Assembly: GCF_015477765.1 (NCBI RefSeq)
Contig: NZ_JADLQQ010000009.1
Span: 248,001-312,000, forward strand
Direction of reading: 5' to 3'
DNA: 64,000 nt
Source of the DNA: Nocardia transvalensis
GTDB taxonomy: Bacteria > Actinomycetota > Actinomycetes > Mycobacteriales > Mycobacteriaceae
A program made the position numbers and the translations under genes. The notes beneath the pieces are model-generated. The model had not been told where the DNA came from, searched no databases, and saw nothing but the letters and a program-made list of their open reading frames with translations. Every line of letters starts with the position of its first letter. The stretch's first letter is position 1. Shown here in pieces: positions 51,883-61,247 of this stretch.

Positions 51883-51952
51883 CGCACCCCTTCTGTGCAG
51901 ACGCACCCCCTGCGACCGTCCGCAGGGGGTGCGTCTGCACAGAAAGGGTGCG
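51883..51952. terminator. Long 32-bp inverted repeat after the DUF397 gene
   Basis: Arms at 51883-51914 and 51921-51952 match in 31 of 32 positions around a 6-base loop; the core is GCAGACGCACCCCCTGCG. It starts 11 bases past the stop. Probably a strong terminator, possibly bidirectional; the length is unusual. Confidence 0.8.
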
Positions 51953-52024
51953 GCTGTGGGTTGTCTGCCGACCGGTAGGTGTTGTCGGCGGCGGGGGAGT
52001 AGGTGTGGGTCGTAGAGTGCGGGG

Positions 52025-52558
52025 GTGGTGGTCGAAGAGATCGCGGCCCGGGTGCGTGCGAGCATCCCACGGCTGGGGACGACACGCCTCGTGGCGGTGG
52101 ACGGGCCCGCGGGGGCGGGCAAGTCGACTCTGGCGAAACGCATTTCGGATGCGTGTGGTGGCCGCGTTTTGCCGACCGACGCTTTCGCCTCCTGGGACAA
52201 TCAATTCGACTGGTGGCCCCGGCTCGAGATTCAAGTTCTCGAGCCTCTCGCCGAGGGGAGACCGGCGAGATATCAACGCTACGACTGGGGTTCGCGCGAG
52301 TTGGCGGAATGGCATGACATCACACCCGGCGGTGTCTTGATCCTGGAAGGCGTGTCCTCCGCCCGCACCGCCATCCGCGCGTGGCTGTCCCTGGCAATCT
52401 GGGTGGAAACCCCGCGACCGACCAGACTGGCCCGCGGTCTGGCCCGCGACGGCGCCGACGCCCTACCGCTGTGGCAGCAATGGATGACCGCCGAAGACGC
52501 CCACTTCGCCCGCGAACACACCCGCGACTATGCCGATTTCATCGTCAGTGGCGAGTAA
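52025..52558 (+). CDS. Uridine kinase-like P-loop protein
   Basis: 177 residues. Walker A: LVAVDGPAGAGKSTLAKRIS. A DxF-type substrate block LPTDAFASWDNQFDWW and base-recognition region RYDWGSRELAEWHD follow, with late motif VWVETPRPTRLARGLARDGA typical of the uridine/cytidylate kinase superfamily. Likely phosphorylates a nucleoside or similar small molecule. GTG start at 52025. Monocistronic after a strong terminator. Confidence 0.88.
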   Translation: MVVEEIAARVRASIPRLGTTRLVAVDGPAGAGKSTLAKRISDACGGRVLPTDAFASWDNQFDWWPRLEIQVLEPLAEGRPARYQRYDWGSRELAEWHDITPGGVLILEGVSSARTAIRAWLSLAIWVETPRPTRLARGLARDGADALPLWQQWMTAEDAHFAREHTRDYADFIVSGE

Positions 52559-52647
52559 ATCGCTCACAGCCGAAACCGTCGCAGATCCGAGGGCAGTTCC
52601 TGGCGTTTATTTTCACTGGCGCGGCAACGTCTTGGCCGGTGCGCGTC

Positions 52648-53601
52648 CTATCCGGATATCTGTGTGAGGATTTCCAGAACGGTGGCCTCTTCGCGGGCGG
52701 GATCGGTCAGCGGCCGGATGGTGGCCGCGATTTCGTCCGCGCCTGCCTGGTGCAGGGTCAGCAGGCGCTGGCGAATGGTTTCCTCGTCGCCGTAGATGAT
52801 GACCTCGTGAATGAGCTCATCGCTCAACTGGCCCTGAGGGGTGAGGGGAAAACCGGCCTCGCGGAACATTTTTCGGTAGGTAGGGAGGGAGGAATAGACG
52901 GAGAACACCTCCTGGGCAACCTGGCGCACGGTGGTGAAGTCGCGGGTGAGCAGGACGGTCGCGCCGACTATCAGCGGTGGCCGTGGCCGCTGTGCCAGCC
53001 GTGCTCCCTCCTCCAGCGCCGGCCGGGCAATCGAGCGCACATAGGAGGGCCCCGCCCAGATGAGCATCGCACCGTCCGCGACCTCGCCCGCCAGCCGCAG
53101 CATGTTCTCGCGCAGCGCAGCCAGGATGATCGGCGTTCGCGGCGGCGTGAGTGCCGGGGGCAGACCGGCATGGACCTGGTAATACTCCCCGTCCAAGTCG
53201 ACATGTCCGTCCCACAACATCCCGCGCAGCACCGCGATGTACTCGCGTAAGTGAGCCAGTGGCTTGTCGAACCTAAGGCCGTAGCGGTCCTCGATTTCCG
53301 GTCGGTGACTGGCGCCGATGCCCAGGCGAAAACGTCCGGGCGCCAACTCGGCTGCGACCAGCGCCTGGTTCGCCCGCGCCAGGGGATGGGTGGGGTAGGT
53401 GATCGCGATGCCGCTGGCCAGCCCGATTCTGCTCGTCCGCGCCGCGGCCGCGGCAACGATGCTCAGCCCGTCCGGCCCCACCGGCCACGAGGGCACCCAG
53501 GCCGTGCCGATGCCCGCCTCTTCCGCGCGCGTGATCGCCTCGAGTACGGAGTGCACCGGCGGCGGGAAGATCACCACACCGACAGGAACTGTAGAAGCCA
53601 T
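52648..53601 (-). CDS. LLM-class F420-dependent oxidoreductase
   Basis: 317 residues from ATG 53601. Luciferase-like TIM barrel: ITRAEEAGIGTAWVPSWPVG, ARTSRIGLASGIAITYPTHP, LGIGASHRPEIEDRYGLRF, AGEVADGAMLIWAGPSYVR, and IYGDEETIRQRLLTLHQAGA. Coenzyme F420 use is inferred from family; Nocardia makes F420. Its stop is 90 bases from the kinase gene on the other strand. The gene starts 111 bases downstream of the PaaK-like stop, and the open frame reaches back to overlap it, so they are probably one transcript. Confidence 0.9.
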   Translation of the reverse strand: MASTVPVGVVIFPPPVHSVLEAITRAEEAGIGTAWVPSWPVGPDGLSIVAAAAARTSRIGLASGIAITYPTHPLARANQALVAAELAPGRFRLGIGASHRPEIEDRYGLRFDKPLAHLREYIAVLRGMLWDGHVDLDGEYYQVHAGLPPALTPPRTPIILAALRENMLRLAGEVADGAMLIWAGPSYVRSIARPALEEGARLAQRPRPPLIVGATVLLTRDFTTVRQVAQEVFSVYSSLPTYRKMFREAGFPLTPQGQLSDELIHEVIIYGDEETIRQRLLTLHQAGADEIAATIRPLTDPAREEATVLEILTQISG

Positions 53602-53711
53602 GGAGATCCCGCCCCTTCTCGAGCGCTGGCGAGCGCGTTCGTGCGTCGGTGCCGTCAGTATGGTGACCGGACTGCGGTTCTGCCACTCTCGCAGCACCTC
53701 GGGTTCCCGGG

Positions 53712-55154
53712 TCACTCGGCGCGGGTGTAGCGGTGTTTGACGCCCGGCGGAAAATGGGCGGGGTCGGCGTGCCGACGCAGCCGTACCTGCGGGTGCTGAC
53801 GGTGCGGCGGGACGTAATGGGCGAACTCGCTGTTGAGCCGGATCAGTTCGCGCCGAATCGATTCCGCCACCCGGTCGGCCAATTCCGGTGTAGCCGTTGC
53901 CTCCGGCGCCAGTTCCACATCGATCGTCAGGTGGCGGTCTCGGTCGGCGTCCTCGTCGACCTGCAGGACGAATTTGCCGGTCACCTCGTCGCAGACGGAG
54001 GGCTGTTCGAGGCCTACCGTGACGTTCTCGGGGTAGATGTTCGCGCCGTAGAACGAGACGATGAACCGGCTGCGCCCGAACACGTAGACGAACGGCAGCT
54101 CCGGTGTGTCGGGAGTCGGCCGAAACCCGTGTCCGGCAAGGAAGTTCAACATCCTATGGTGGGCGATCAGGCCGCCTTCGTCGGCAATGTGATAGCGGAT
54201 CAGGGGGACACCGCTGTCGCCGGAGAAGACCAGCGTGCCGTCGATCTCCTCGAAGAAGCGCCGATACGGGTCGTACTGCACCAGCGTCGGCAACCGCGAC
54301 GACCCGAACAGCTCCCGCGCCGCATCCGGACGATCGGCCAGAAATCGCCGGATGGCCACCGACAGTGGAGTCTCGTTGCCGAGCACGCCCGCATCCGCGG
54401 TTCCGTACAGCGAGGCGATATCGCGCACGGGATCGTCCATGCAGGCCCGTTGCGCCACGAGGGTGCGCCATTGTTCGCTGAATACTTCCCCGGCGGTGAC
54501 CAGCTTGATGCGGTACCGTGCCCAGTCCACCCCGGCGGCTCGCCCGCGGTCGATGACATCCTTGAGAAACGGCGGATAACCCAGCAGGACAACCTGGTCG
54601 AACAGGGGGCCCAGGCGGGTGAGCGCCCGCATGATCTCCTCGGTGTCGTTGCCCGGCGCCACCGCGGTGACCCGATAGCGATCGCCCAGCTGCCGCACAC
54701 AGCCCAGCGTGTAGAGCCCGCCGACCCAGGTGCCGAGGGTGAAACAGACGACGGCCAGGGTCGACCGTGTCCGGGCATCGAATCCGTCGCGGAAGATCTG
54801 CTCGAACCGTTCACCGGTCACCCGCTCGTCGGCCAGCGTCCGCGGCCACGGCGTCGGCTCCCCGGTCGAGCCCGACGACAGCGCGATCAGATCGCCGAGC
54901 CGGCCGTCACGGCACAACTCGGGCAGCGGATACCGGTGCAGATACCCGGGTTTGTCGATCAGCGGAAGGCGGGCGAAATCGGCGTGTGTCGTCACGGCCG
55001 CGGCGTCGACACCGTGCTCGGCCAGGAACGTCCGATAGGCGGGCACGCTCGCCGCCACCCGCGCGAACAGCCGCACGGCCGCCTCTTCCGGAGTCCGGGA
55101 TCCCTCGATGGCCACCGAAACATCATGACCACTGCGGGGCCCTGTTGTCCGCAT
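53712..55154 (-). CDS. PaaK-like adenylate-forming ligase
   Basis: 480 residues. The family signature LIALSSGSTGEPTPWPRT is the ATP-binding loop of phenylacetate-CoA ligase-type enzymes. Later VVLLGYPPFLKDVIDRGRAA, SLYGTADAGVLGNETPLS, LVFSGDSGVPLIRYHIAD and FGRSRFIVSFYGANIYPENV follow in order. It would activate an acid as an acyl-adenylate, perhaps then a CoA ester. It starts at ATG 55154; a GTG about 14 codons later is possible. Next downstream is an F420-type oxidoreductase. Confidence 0.88.
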   Translation of the reverse strand: MRTTGPRSGHDVSVAIEGSRTPEEAAVRLFARVAASVPAYRTFLAEHGVDAAAVTTHADFARLPLIDKPGYLHRYPLPELCRDGRLGDLIALSSGSTGEPTPWPRTLADERVTGERFEQIFRDGFDARTRSTLAVVCFTLGTWVGGLYTLGCVRQLGDRYRVTAVAPGNDTEEIMRALTRLGPLFDQVVLLGYPPFLKDVIDRGRAAGVDWARYRIKLVTAGEVFSEQWRTLVAQRACMDDPVRDIASLYGTADAGVLGNETPLSVAIRRFLADRPDAARELFGSSRLPTLVQYDPYRRFFEEIDGTLVFSGDSGVPLIRYHIADEGGLIAHHRMLNFLAGHGFRPTPDTPELPFVYVFGRSRFIVSFYGANIYPENVTVGLEQPSVCDEVTGKFVLQVDEDADRDRHLTIDVELAPEATATPELADRVAESIRRELIRLNSEFAHYVPPHRQHPQVRLRRHADPAHFPPGVKHRYTRAE

Positions 55155-55238
55155 CCTTCGCCAGCCGGTGGTCCCGCCATCAGATCACGGCAGTAGTTCG
55201 CCCCGAGGGCTACTGCTCTGAGTGATTCACACCGGGCG

Positions 55239-56108
55239 CTACACCTCGAGGTGGGCTCGCACGAAATCGACCACGGCGTCGGAGAATTCGTCGTTGACGT
55301 CGCTGGCGGCGGTGTGGGCGGCGCCGCCGATTTCGACGTATTCGAGGTGGGGGACCAGTGCGCGGAAGTCGGCGACGCCCTGTTCGCTGACCACGTCGGA
55401 CAGGCGGCCGCGGACGAGCAGGACGGGGATGGTCAGTTGGCGGGCGGCCTGTTCGAGGGCCTCGCTGTGCAATTCGATGTCCTCGCCGCGGCCGGAGAGC
55501 ATGGCCGGATCCCAATGCCAGTACCAGCGGCCGTCTTCGCGTTGTCGCAGATTGCGGCGCAGGCCCTCGGTGGTGCGCGGGCGGGCACGGTGGGGGAGGT
55601 ATGCGGCGACCGCGTCGGCGGCCTCCTCGAGGGTGGCGAAGCCTTCGCGATGTCCGCCGAGGAAATTCAGCACCCGCGTCACGCCCCGGTGCTCCGGGCG
55701 GGGCACCACATCCACCAGCACCAGCCCGGCGATGAGTTCGCTACCGGGCCGCGCGGTGGCGAGCAAACTGGTCAGCCCTCCCATACTCGCGCCGACCACG
55801 ATGGCCGGCCGGCCGAGCTCGCGCAGAATCCCGAGTAGATCGCCGGTCATCGCCTCACGGGTGTAGTTCCCGTCGGGCGCCCAATCGCTCTCGCCGTGCC
55901 CGCGCGCATCCAACAGCACGGCCCGCATCCCGGCCTTGGCCAGCGCCGCTCCCGACTCCTTCCACGAGTGCCGGGTCTGCCCGCCGCCGTGCAGAAACAC
56001 CGTCGGCGGCCCGTCATCGGGCCCCCAACTCTCCCCGGCAAGGGTGATCCCGCCCTCCCCGCGAAAGCTCATCCGCCGTGGTTCGGTGAAGTCAGCGTCA
56101 TTGCTCAC
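55239..56108 (-). CDS. Alpha/beta hydrolase
   Basis: 289 residues from GTG 56108. Oxyanion HGGGQTRHSW, acid/elbow LLDARGHGESDW, nucleophile VVGASMGGLTSLLATARPG, acidic residue VRGRLSDVVSEQGV, His EIGGAAHTAASDVNDEF. Typical 2-hydroxymuconic or ester hydrolase fold. Substrate unknown. It overlaps the DUF6766 gene by 11 bases and continues leftward to the PaaK-like ligase after 85 bases. Confidence 0.92.
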   Translation of the reverse strand: MSNDADFTEPRRMSFRGEGGITLAGESWGPDDGPPTVFLHGGGQTRHSWKESGAALAKAGMRAVLLDARGHGESDWAPDGNYTREAMTGDLLGILRELGRPAIVVGASMGGLTSLLATARPGSELIAGLVLVDVVPRPEHRGVTRVLNFLGGHREGFATLEEAADAVAAYLPHRARPRTTEGLRRNLRQREDGRWYWHWDPAMLSGRGEDIELHSEALEQAARQLTIPVLLVRGRLSDVVSEQGVADFRALVPHLEYVEIGGAAHTAASDVNDEFSDAVVDFVRAHLEV

Positions 56109-56448
56109 CCCCCGAGCATCGCACATTCCGATTTACGGCGTATAGGTCTCGCAAGTCGTCGATCTTGGCTTCGATACGTTCGAGGTCTTGCGCGTCGACG
56201 CGGAACAGCCAGTGTTTGGCGCCCAGCAACAAGATGGCCTGGAAGACCAGCTGCAGCCATTCGCTCTGCCAGTTCTCGAGGGTGCTGGCAAGGAAATCGG
56301 GCCAGTAGCCGGACCAGGCGAATGTCTGACCGTGTGCTTGCGCAGTGTTGCGGTATTCGCTCAGCTGGGCGAAGAACTGACCGATCCACGATCCGACGAA
56401 CAACAGAAACAGCAGGTAGACAGCTCCCCATCGTCGGAAGTGAGACAT
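56098..56448 (-). CDS. DUF6766 membrane protein, short form
   Basis: 116 residues from ATG 56448. Membrane helix 1: RRWGAVYLLFLLFVGSWIGQ. A polar block AQLSEYRNTAQAHGQTF leads to WPDFLASTLENWQSEWLQLV, the ENWQSEWLQ motif of DUF6766, and helix 2 FQAILLLGAKHWLFRV. Most members are about twice as long with a second copy; this one keeps one copy and ends with a charged tail. Function unknown. Divergent from pyrR. Confidence 0.78.
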   Translation of the reverse strand: MSHFRRWGAVYLLFLLFVGSWIGQFFAQLSEYRNTAQAHGQTFAWSGYWPDFLASTLENWQSEWLQLVFQAILLLGAKHWLFRVDAQDLERIEAKIDDLRDLYAVNRNVRCSGGEQ

Positions 56449-56610
56449 ACCTCGGCGATACCCGCGTGCACGAGCGCCACTCCAGCGATCCGGTGGCGTT
56501 CTTCGCGGGGGCGGGGATGCGGTGGCATTTGCGCAGGTGGCGGGGCTCACACCGGTACCCCCGCTGCCGATGGTTTGCGGGGCTGCTGCTAGGCTTTCAC
56601 GCCGGAAGAC

Positions 56611-56648
56611 ATCCTTTAAGGACCGTCCCGTGAGGCGGGGAAGGAGGT
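56611..56648 (+). promoter_or_regulatory. PyrR-binding leader of the pyr operon
   Basis: The RNA can fold with CCTT pairing AAGG and CCCG pairing CGGG around TGAGG. CCCGTGAGGCGGGGAAGG resembles the actinobacterial PyrR-binding loop with its conserved GAGG. The ribosome site AAGGAGG of pyrR lies inside it, so PyrR bound to UMP could block translation. The same design is known in mycobacteria. Confidence 0.7.
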
Positions 56649-56652
56649 CGGC

Positions 56653-57288
56653 ATGGTCGTGCCCGAGGACCGGGCGGCCAGGTCGAACGCTGGCGAATAC
56701 TCGCCGCGGCACGATCCCGAGTGGGTACAGGCCGGGCGGGAGTTGTTGTCGGCGCAGGATGTCGGCCGAACCATCGCGCGCATGGCGCATCAGATCATCG
56801 AGAAGACCGCTCTCGATTCGCAGGATCCGGATACCCCGCGGGTGGCATTGATCGGAATCCCCACGCGCGGAACCACTCTGGCCGCGCGGCTGGCCGATCG
56901 GATCGAGGAGTTCTCCGGCGTGCGTCCGGCACTGGGTTCGCTGGACATCACGCTGTATCGCGATGATCTGCGCAATCGTCCGCATCGCCCGCTGGAGCGC
57001 ACCTCGGTGCCCGAGGGCGGTATCGAGGACGCGCTGGTGGTGCTGGTCGACGATGTGTTGTTCTCCGGCCGCAGCGTGCGCTCGGCGCTGGACGGACTGC
57101 GCGATCTGGGCCGTCCGCGCGCGGTGCAGCTGGCGGTGCTCATCGATCGAGGCCACCGCGAACTGCCCATTCGCGCGGATTACGTCGGCAAGAACGTGCC
57201 CACCTCACGCAGCGAGGACATCTCGGTGCTGTTCACCGAACACGACGGCCGCGACGGCGTGTATCTGCACCAGGGAGGAGAAAAGTGA
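56653..57288 (+). CDS. pyrR: Pyr operon regulator / uracil phosphoribosyltransferase
   Basis: 211 residues, about 20 longer than the usual enzyme because of an N-terminal arm. PRPP-binding VVLVDDVLFSGRSVRSALDG and the early block LIGIPTRGTTLAARLADRIE are the family signatures. It binds UMP and the leader RNA and has uracil phosphoribosyltransferase activity. ATG lies 6 bases after AAGGAGG. Its stop overlaps the pyrB GTG by 4 bases. Confidence 0.96.
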   Translation: MVVPEDRAARSNAGEYSPRHDPEWVQAGRELLSAQDVGRTIARMAHQIIEKTALDSQDPDTPRVALIGIPTRGTTLAARLADRIEEFSGVRPALGSLDITLYRDDLRNRPHRPLERTSVPEGGIEDALVVLVDDVLFSGRSVRSALDGLRDLGRPRAVQLAVLIDRGHRELPIRADYVGKNVPTSRSEDISVLFTEHDGRDGVYLHQGGEK

Positions 57289-58250
57289 GGCATCTGCTCT
57301 CCGTCACCGACCTGGATCGTGGCGTTGCCACCGAATTGCTCGACGATGCCCAGCGCTTCGAGCAGGCCCTGCTCGGCCGCGAGGTGCGCAAGTTGCCGAC
57401 ACTGCGCGGGCGCACCGTGATGACCGTCTTCTTCGAGAACTCCACCCGCACCCGGGTCTCGTTCGAGGTGGCGGGCAAATGGATGAGCGCCGACGTGATC
57501 AACGTCAGCGCGTCGAGTTCGTCGGTGTCCAAGGGTGAGTCGCTGCGCGACACCGCCCTGACCCTGCACGCCGCCGGTGCCGACGCGCTGATCGTGCGGC
57601 ATCCGGCCTCCGGCGCGGCCCACCAGATGGCCCGCTGGTTCGGCGAATTGGAAAACGGCGCAGGCGGTTACGCGGGTGCGGGTCCGGCGATCATCAATGC
57701 CGGTGACGGCATGCACGAGCATCCCACCCAGGCCCTGCTGGACGCGCTCACGCTGCGGCAGCGGCTGGGCGCCCTCGAGGGCAAGCGCGTCGTCATCGTC
57801 GGTGACATCCTGCACAGCCGGGTCGCCCGCTCGAATGCGTTCCTGCTGAACATCCTGGGCGCCGAGGTGGTGCTGGTCGCCCCGCGCACCCTGCTGCCGG
57901 TCGGCGTCGACCAGTGGCCGGTACGGATCTCGCATTCGCTGGATGCCGAACTGCCAGGCGCGGATGCGGTGATGATGCTGCGCGTGCAGGCCGAGCGGAT
58001 GAACGGCGGCTTCTTCCCGTCGGCGCGCGAGTACTCGATTCACTACGGACTCAACGAGCGGCGCATGGCGCTGCTCGACGAGCACGCCGTGGTGCTGCAT
58101 CCCGGCCCGATGCTGCGCGGTATGGAAATCGCGTCGTCGGTGGCGGATTCGCCGAAAACCGCGGTGCTGCAACAGGTCACCAACGGTGTGCACATGCGCA
58201 TGGCGGTGTTGTTCCGCCTGCTGATCGGAGCCGGGGAGGCAGTGGCGTGA
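57285..58250 (+). CDS. pyrB: Aspartate carbamoyltransferase, catalytic chain
   Basis: 321 residues. Joins carbamoyl phosphate and aspartate. Carbamoyl-phosphate binding: FFENSTRTRVSFEVAGK. Also LIVRHPASGAAHQMARW, DGMHEHPTQALLDALTL and VLHPGPMLRGMEIA. No regulatory pyrI chain is present, normal for actinobacteria. GTG start overlaps pyrR; stop overlaps pyrC. Confidence 0.98.
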   Translation: MRHLLSVTDLDRGVATELLDDAQRFEQALLGREVRKLPTLRGRTVMTVFFENSTRTRVSFEVAGKWMSADVINVSASSSSVSKGESLRDTALTLHAAGADALIVRHPASGAAHQMARWFGELENGAGGYAGAGPAIINAGDGMHEHPTQALLDALTLRQRLGALEGKRVVIVGDILHSRVARSNAFLLNILGAEVVLVAPRTLLPVGVDQWPVRISHSLDAELPGADAVMMLRVQAERMNGGFFPSAREYSIHYGLNERRMALLDEHAVVLHPGPMLRGMEIASSVADSPKTAVLQQVTNGVHMRMAVLFRLLIGAGEAVA

Positions 58251-59623
58251 GCAATGTCCTGATCAAGAACGTGCGCCTCTATGGCGAGGGCGATCCGGTC
58301 GACGTGCTGCTGGCCGACGGTGAGATCCGCGATATAGCCACGGATCCCGGCAAAGAGCGCGCCGGGACACGTTTGGGGGACGAGGCTGCGGAGACCGTGG
58401 ACGGCACCGGCAAGATCCTGCTGCCCGGCTTCGTCGACCTGCACACCCACCTACGCGAGCCCGGCCGCGAGGATACCGAGACGATCGAAACCGGTTCGGC
58501 CGCAGCCGCTCTCGGCGGCTACACCGCGGTGTTCGCGATGGCCAACACCAGCCCGGTCGCCGACAGTGTCGTGGTCACCGATCACGTCTGGCGGCGCGGG
58601 CGGGAGGTCGGCCTGGTCGATGTCTATCCGGTCGGCGCGGTCACGGTGGGCCTGGAAGGGAAGCAGTTGGCGGAGATGGGCACCATGGCCGCCGGTGAGG
58701 CCGGGGTGCGGATGTTCTCCGACGACGGCCACTGCGTCTACGACCCGCTGATCATGCGCCGCGCCCTGGAGTACGCGAACTCCCTCGGCGTCCTCATCGC
58801 CCAGCACGCCGAGGAGCCGCGGCTGACGAAAGGCGCTGTCGCACACGAGGGTCCCAACGCCGCCCGGCTGGGCCTGGCGGGCTGGCCGCGAGCGGCCGAG
58901 GAGTCGATCGTGGCCCGCGACGCGCTGCTGGCCCGCGATGCCGGTGCGCGCGTACACATCTGCCACGCCTCCACCGCCGGGACCGTCGAACTGCTGAAAT
59001 GGGCCAAGGACCAAGGCATTTCGATCACCGCCGAGGTCACCCCCCATCACCTGCTGCTGGACGATTCGCGGCTGGAGACCTACGACGCGGTGAACAAGGT
59101 GAATCCGCCGCTGCGCGAGGCCTCCGATGCGCAGGCGCTGCGGCGGGCGCTGGCCGCGGGCATCATCGATTGCGTCGCCACCGACCACGCCCCGCACGCC
59201 GAGCAGGACAAGTGCTGCGAATTCGCCGCCGCCCGTCCCGGCATGCTGGGTCTGGAGACGGCCCTGTCGATCATCGTGGAGACGATGGTGCGGCCGGGCC
59301 TGCTCGACTGGCGCGGTGTGGCCCGGGTGATGAGCGAAAATCCCGCGCGCATCGCGGGATTGGACGACCAGGGTCGGCCGCTGGCGGTGGGCGAACCGGC
59401 CAACCTGACGCTGGTCGACCCGGAGACGGAATGGACGGTGCGGGCAACGGAGCTCGCGAGCATTTCCGGCAACACGCCGTACGAGGCGATGACCCTGCCC
59501 GCGCGGGTGACGGCAACGTTCCTGCGCGGACGGGTCACCGCTCGCGACGGCAAAGCGGCAGTGCAACGACGCGAGCACGCTGATGGGCGCGGCGCGTCGT
59601 TGGTAGCGAGAGAGAGACTCTGA
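58247..59623 (+). CDS. pyrC: Dihydroorotase, class I
   Basis: 458 residues from GTG 58247. Metal-binding HTHLREPGREDTETIETG opens the amidohydrolase barrel. GVRMFSDDGHCV supplies the Asp that replaces the carboxylated Lys in class I enzymes; VTPHHLLLDDSRL and CVATDHAPHAEQDK give later ligands. It closes carbamoyl-aspartate to dihydroorotate. The C-terminus (GKAAVQRREHADGRG) is a little longer than usual. Starts and ends in 4-base and 1-base overlaps with pyrB and the next gene. Confidence 0.97.
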   Translation: MSNVLIKNVRLYGEGDPVDVLLADGEIRDIATDPGKERAGTRLGDEAAETVDGTGKILLPGFVDLHTHLREPGREDTETIETGSAAAALGGYTAVFAMANTSPVADSVVVTDHVWRRGREVGLVDVYPVGAVTVGLEGKQLAEMGTMAAGEAGVRMFSDDGHCVYDPLIMRRALEYANSLGVLIAQHAEEPRLTKGAVAHEGPNAARLGLAGWPRAAEESIVARDALLARDAGARVHICHASTAGTVELLKWAKDQGISITAEVTPHHLLLDDSRLETYDAVNKVNPPLREASDAQALRRALAAGIIDCVATDHAPHAEQDKCCEFAAARPGMLGLETALSIIVETMVRPGLLDWRGVARVMSENPARIAGLDDQGRPLAVGEPANLTLVDPETEWTVRATELASISGNTPYEAMTLPARVTATFLRGRVTARDGKAAVQRREHADGRGASLVARERL

Positions 59624-60132
59624 TGGAGCGAACGCTGTGGGTGGTCGGGCTGCTCGTCCTGTTTGCGCTGTGCCTGTGGCTGATGTACCGAGCCTGGCAG
59701 AAGAAGGCGCGGCGGCAGGCGGCCTCGATCGGTGAGCTACCGGCGGTGCCCGCCGATCTGGGCGCGCAACTGCTGGAACCGACCACGGGCCTGTACACCG
59801 GAACCACTCTGGCACCCAGCTGGCAGAACCGGGTCGCGGTCGGCGATCTGGGGTTCCGGGCCACAGCGGAACTCACCCGCTTCGAACGCGGCATCCTGCT
59901 GGAGCGCGACGGCGCGACGGCGATCTGGATTCCGCAGGAGTCCATCACCGCGGTGCGCACCGAGCGGGGACATGCGGGCAAGGTCATGACACAAGATGGT
60001 GTGCTGGTAATTCGCTGGAAGCTGCCGACCGGGACCGAGGTGGACACCGGATTCCGCGGTGACGACAAGACGGTGTATCCGGCCTGGACGGCGAGCGCGA
60101 CCGGCACGATGACGGGAGACGAGAAGAAATGA
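59623..60132 (+). CDS. PH-like domain membrane protein of the pyr operon
   Basis: 169 residues. One N-terminal helix (LWVVGLLVLFALCLWLMYRA) then a cytosolic basic stretch and a beta domain: GLYTGTTLAPSWQNRVAV, FRATAELTRFERGILLERDG, IWIPQESITAVRTERG, GVLVIRWKLPTGTEVDTGF. This is the bacterial PH-like fold. Mycobacteria carry a gene at the same position between pyrC and carA. No enzymatic role in pyrimidine synthesis is known. Coupled by overlaps on both sides. Confidence 0.88.
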   Translation: MERTLWVVGLLVLFALCLWLMYRAWQKKARRQAASIGELPAVPADLGAQLLEPTTGLYTGTTLAPSWQNRVAVGDLGFRATAELTRFERGILLERDGATAIWIPQESITAVRTERGHAGKVMTQDGVLVIRWKLPTGTEVDTGFRGDDKTVYPAWTASATGTMTGDEKK

Positions 60133-61246
60133 GCGGTGAGACCGCGCTGATGGTGCTGGAGGACGGCCGCGTATTCCGCGGCGCGCCCTTCGGTGCCGTG
60201 GGTGAGACATTGGGTGAAGCGGTGTTCTGTACCGCGATGACGGGCTATCAGGAGACCCTGACCGACCCCAGCTACCACCGTCAGATCGTGGTGGCCACGG
60301 CCCCGCAGATCGGCAACACGGGCTGGAACGACGAGGACGACGAGTCACGGAAGATCTGGGTCGCCGGGTACGCCGTGCGAGACCCCGCGCGGCGCGCCTC
60401 CAACTGGCGCGCCACCACCACCCTGCAGGACGAGCTGGAACGCCAGCGCGTCGTCGGCATCGCGGGCATCGACACCCGCGCGCTGGTGCGGCACCTGCGC
60501 ACCCGCGGGTCGATGAAGGCGGGCATCTTCTCCGGCGACGCCGCCGCGGCCTCGGTCGACGAACTGCTGGCGCGGGTCACCGGCCAGCCCTCGATGCTGG
60601 GCGCGGATCTGGCCGGCGAGGTCAGCACCGACGACGTGTACACGATCGAGCCGGCCGGCGAGCACCGCTTCACCGTGGTGGCGGTCGATCTCGGCATCAA
60701 GACCAACACCCCGCGCATGTTCGCCCAGCGCGGCATGCGGGTGCACGTGGTGCCCTCGAACGTCACCCTGGACCGGATCAAGGAGCTGAAGCCCAACGGG
60801 GTGTTCCTGTCCAACGGCCCGGGCGACCCGGCCACCCAGGACGACGCCGTCGAGCTCACCAAAGCCGTTCTGGGCGAGGGCCTTCCGCTGTTCGGTATCT
60901 GCTTCGGCAACCAGATCCTCGGCCGCGCACTGGGTTTGAACACCTACAAGATGAAGTTCGGCCACCGCGGCATCAACGTGCCGGTCGTCGACCACACCAC
61001 CGGCCAGATCTCGATCACCGCACAGAATCACGGCTTCGCCCTCGAGGGTGAGGCGGGTCAGCGCTTCGACACGCCGTTCGGCACCGCGGAAGTCAGCCAC
61101 ACCTGCGCCAACGACGGCACCGTCGAGGGCGTGCGGCTGACCGACGGTCGCGCCTTCTCCGTGCAGTACCACCCGGAGGCTGCCGCCGGTCCGCACGACG
61201 CCGCCTATCTGTTCGACCGTTTCGCCGGCCTGATGGAGGAAGCCTG

Positions 61247-61247
<1 letters not shown>
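60129..61247 (+). CDS. carA: Carbamoyl phosphate synthase, small subunit
   Basis: 372 residues. N-terminal CPSase domain: LVLEDGRVFRG-type MVLEDGRVFRGAPFGAVGET, FCTAMTGYQETLTDPSYH. C-terminal class I glutamine amidotransferase: nucleophile Cys in LFGICFGNQILGRALG, oxyanion FLSNGPGDPATQ, and His-Glu in VQYHPEAAAGP. It supplies ammonia from glutamine to CarB. Stop shares bases with the carB ATG (TGATG). Confidence 0.98.
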
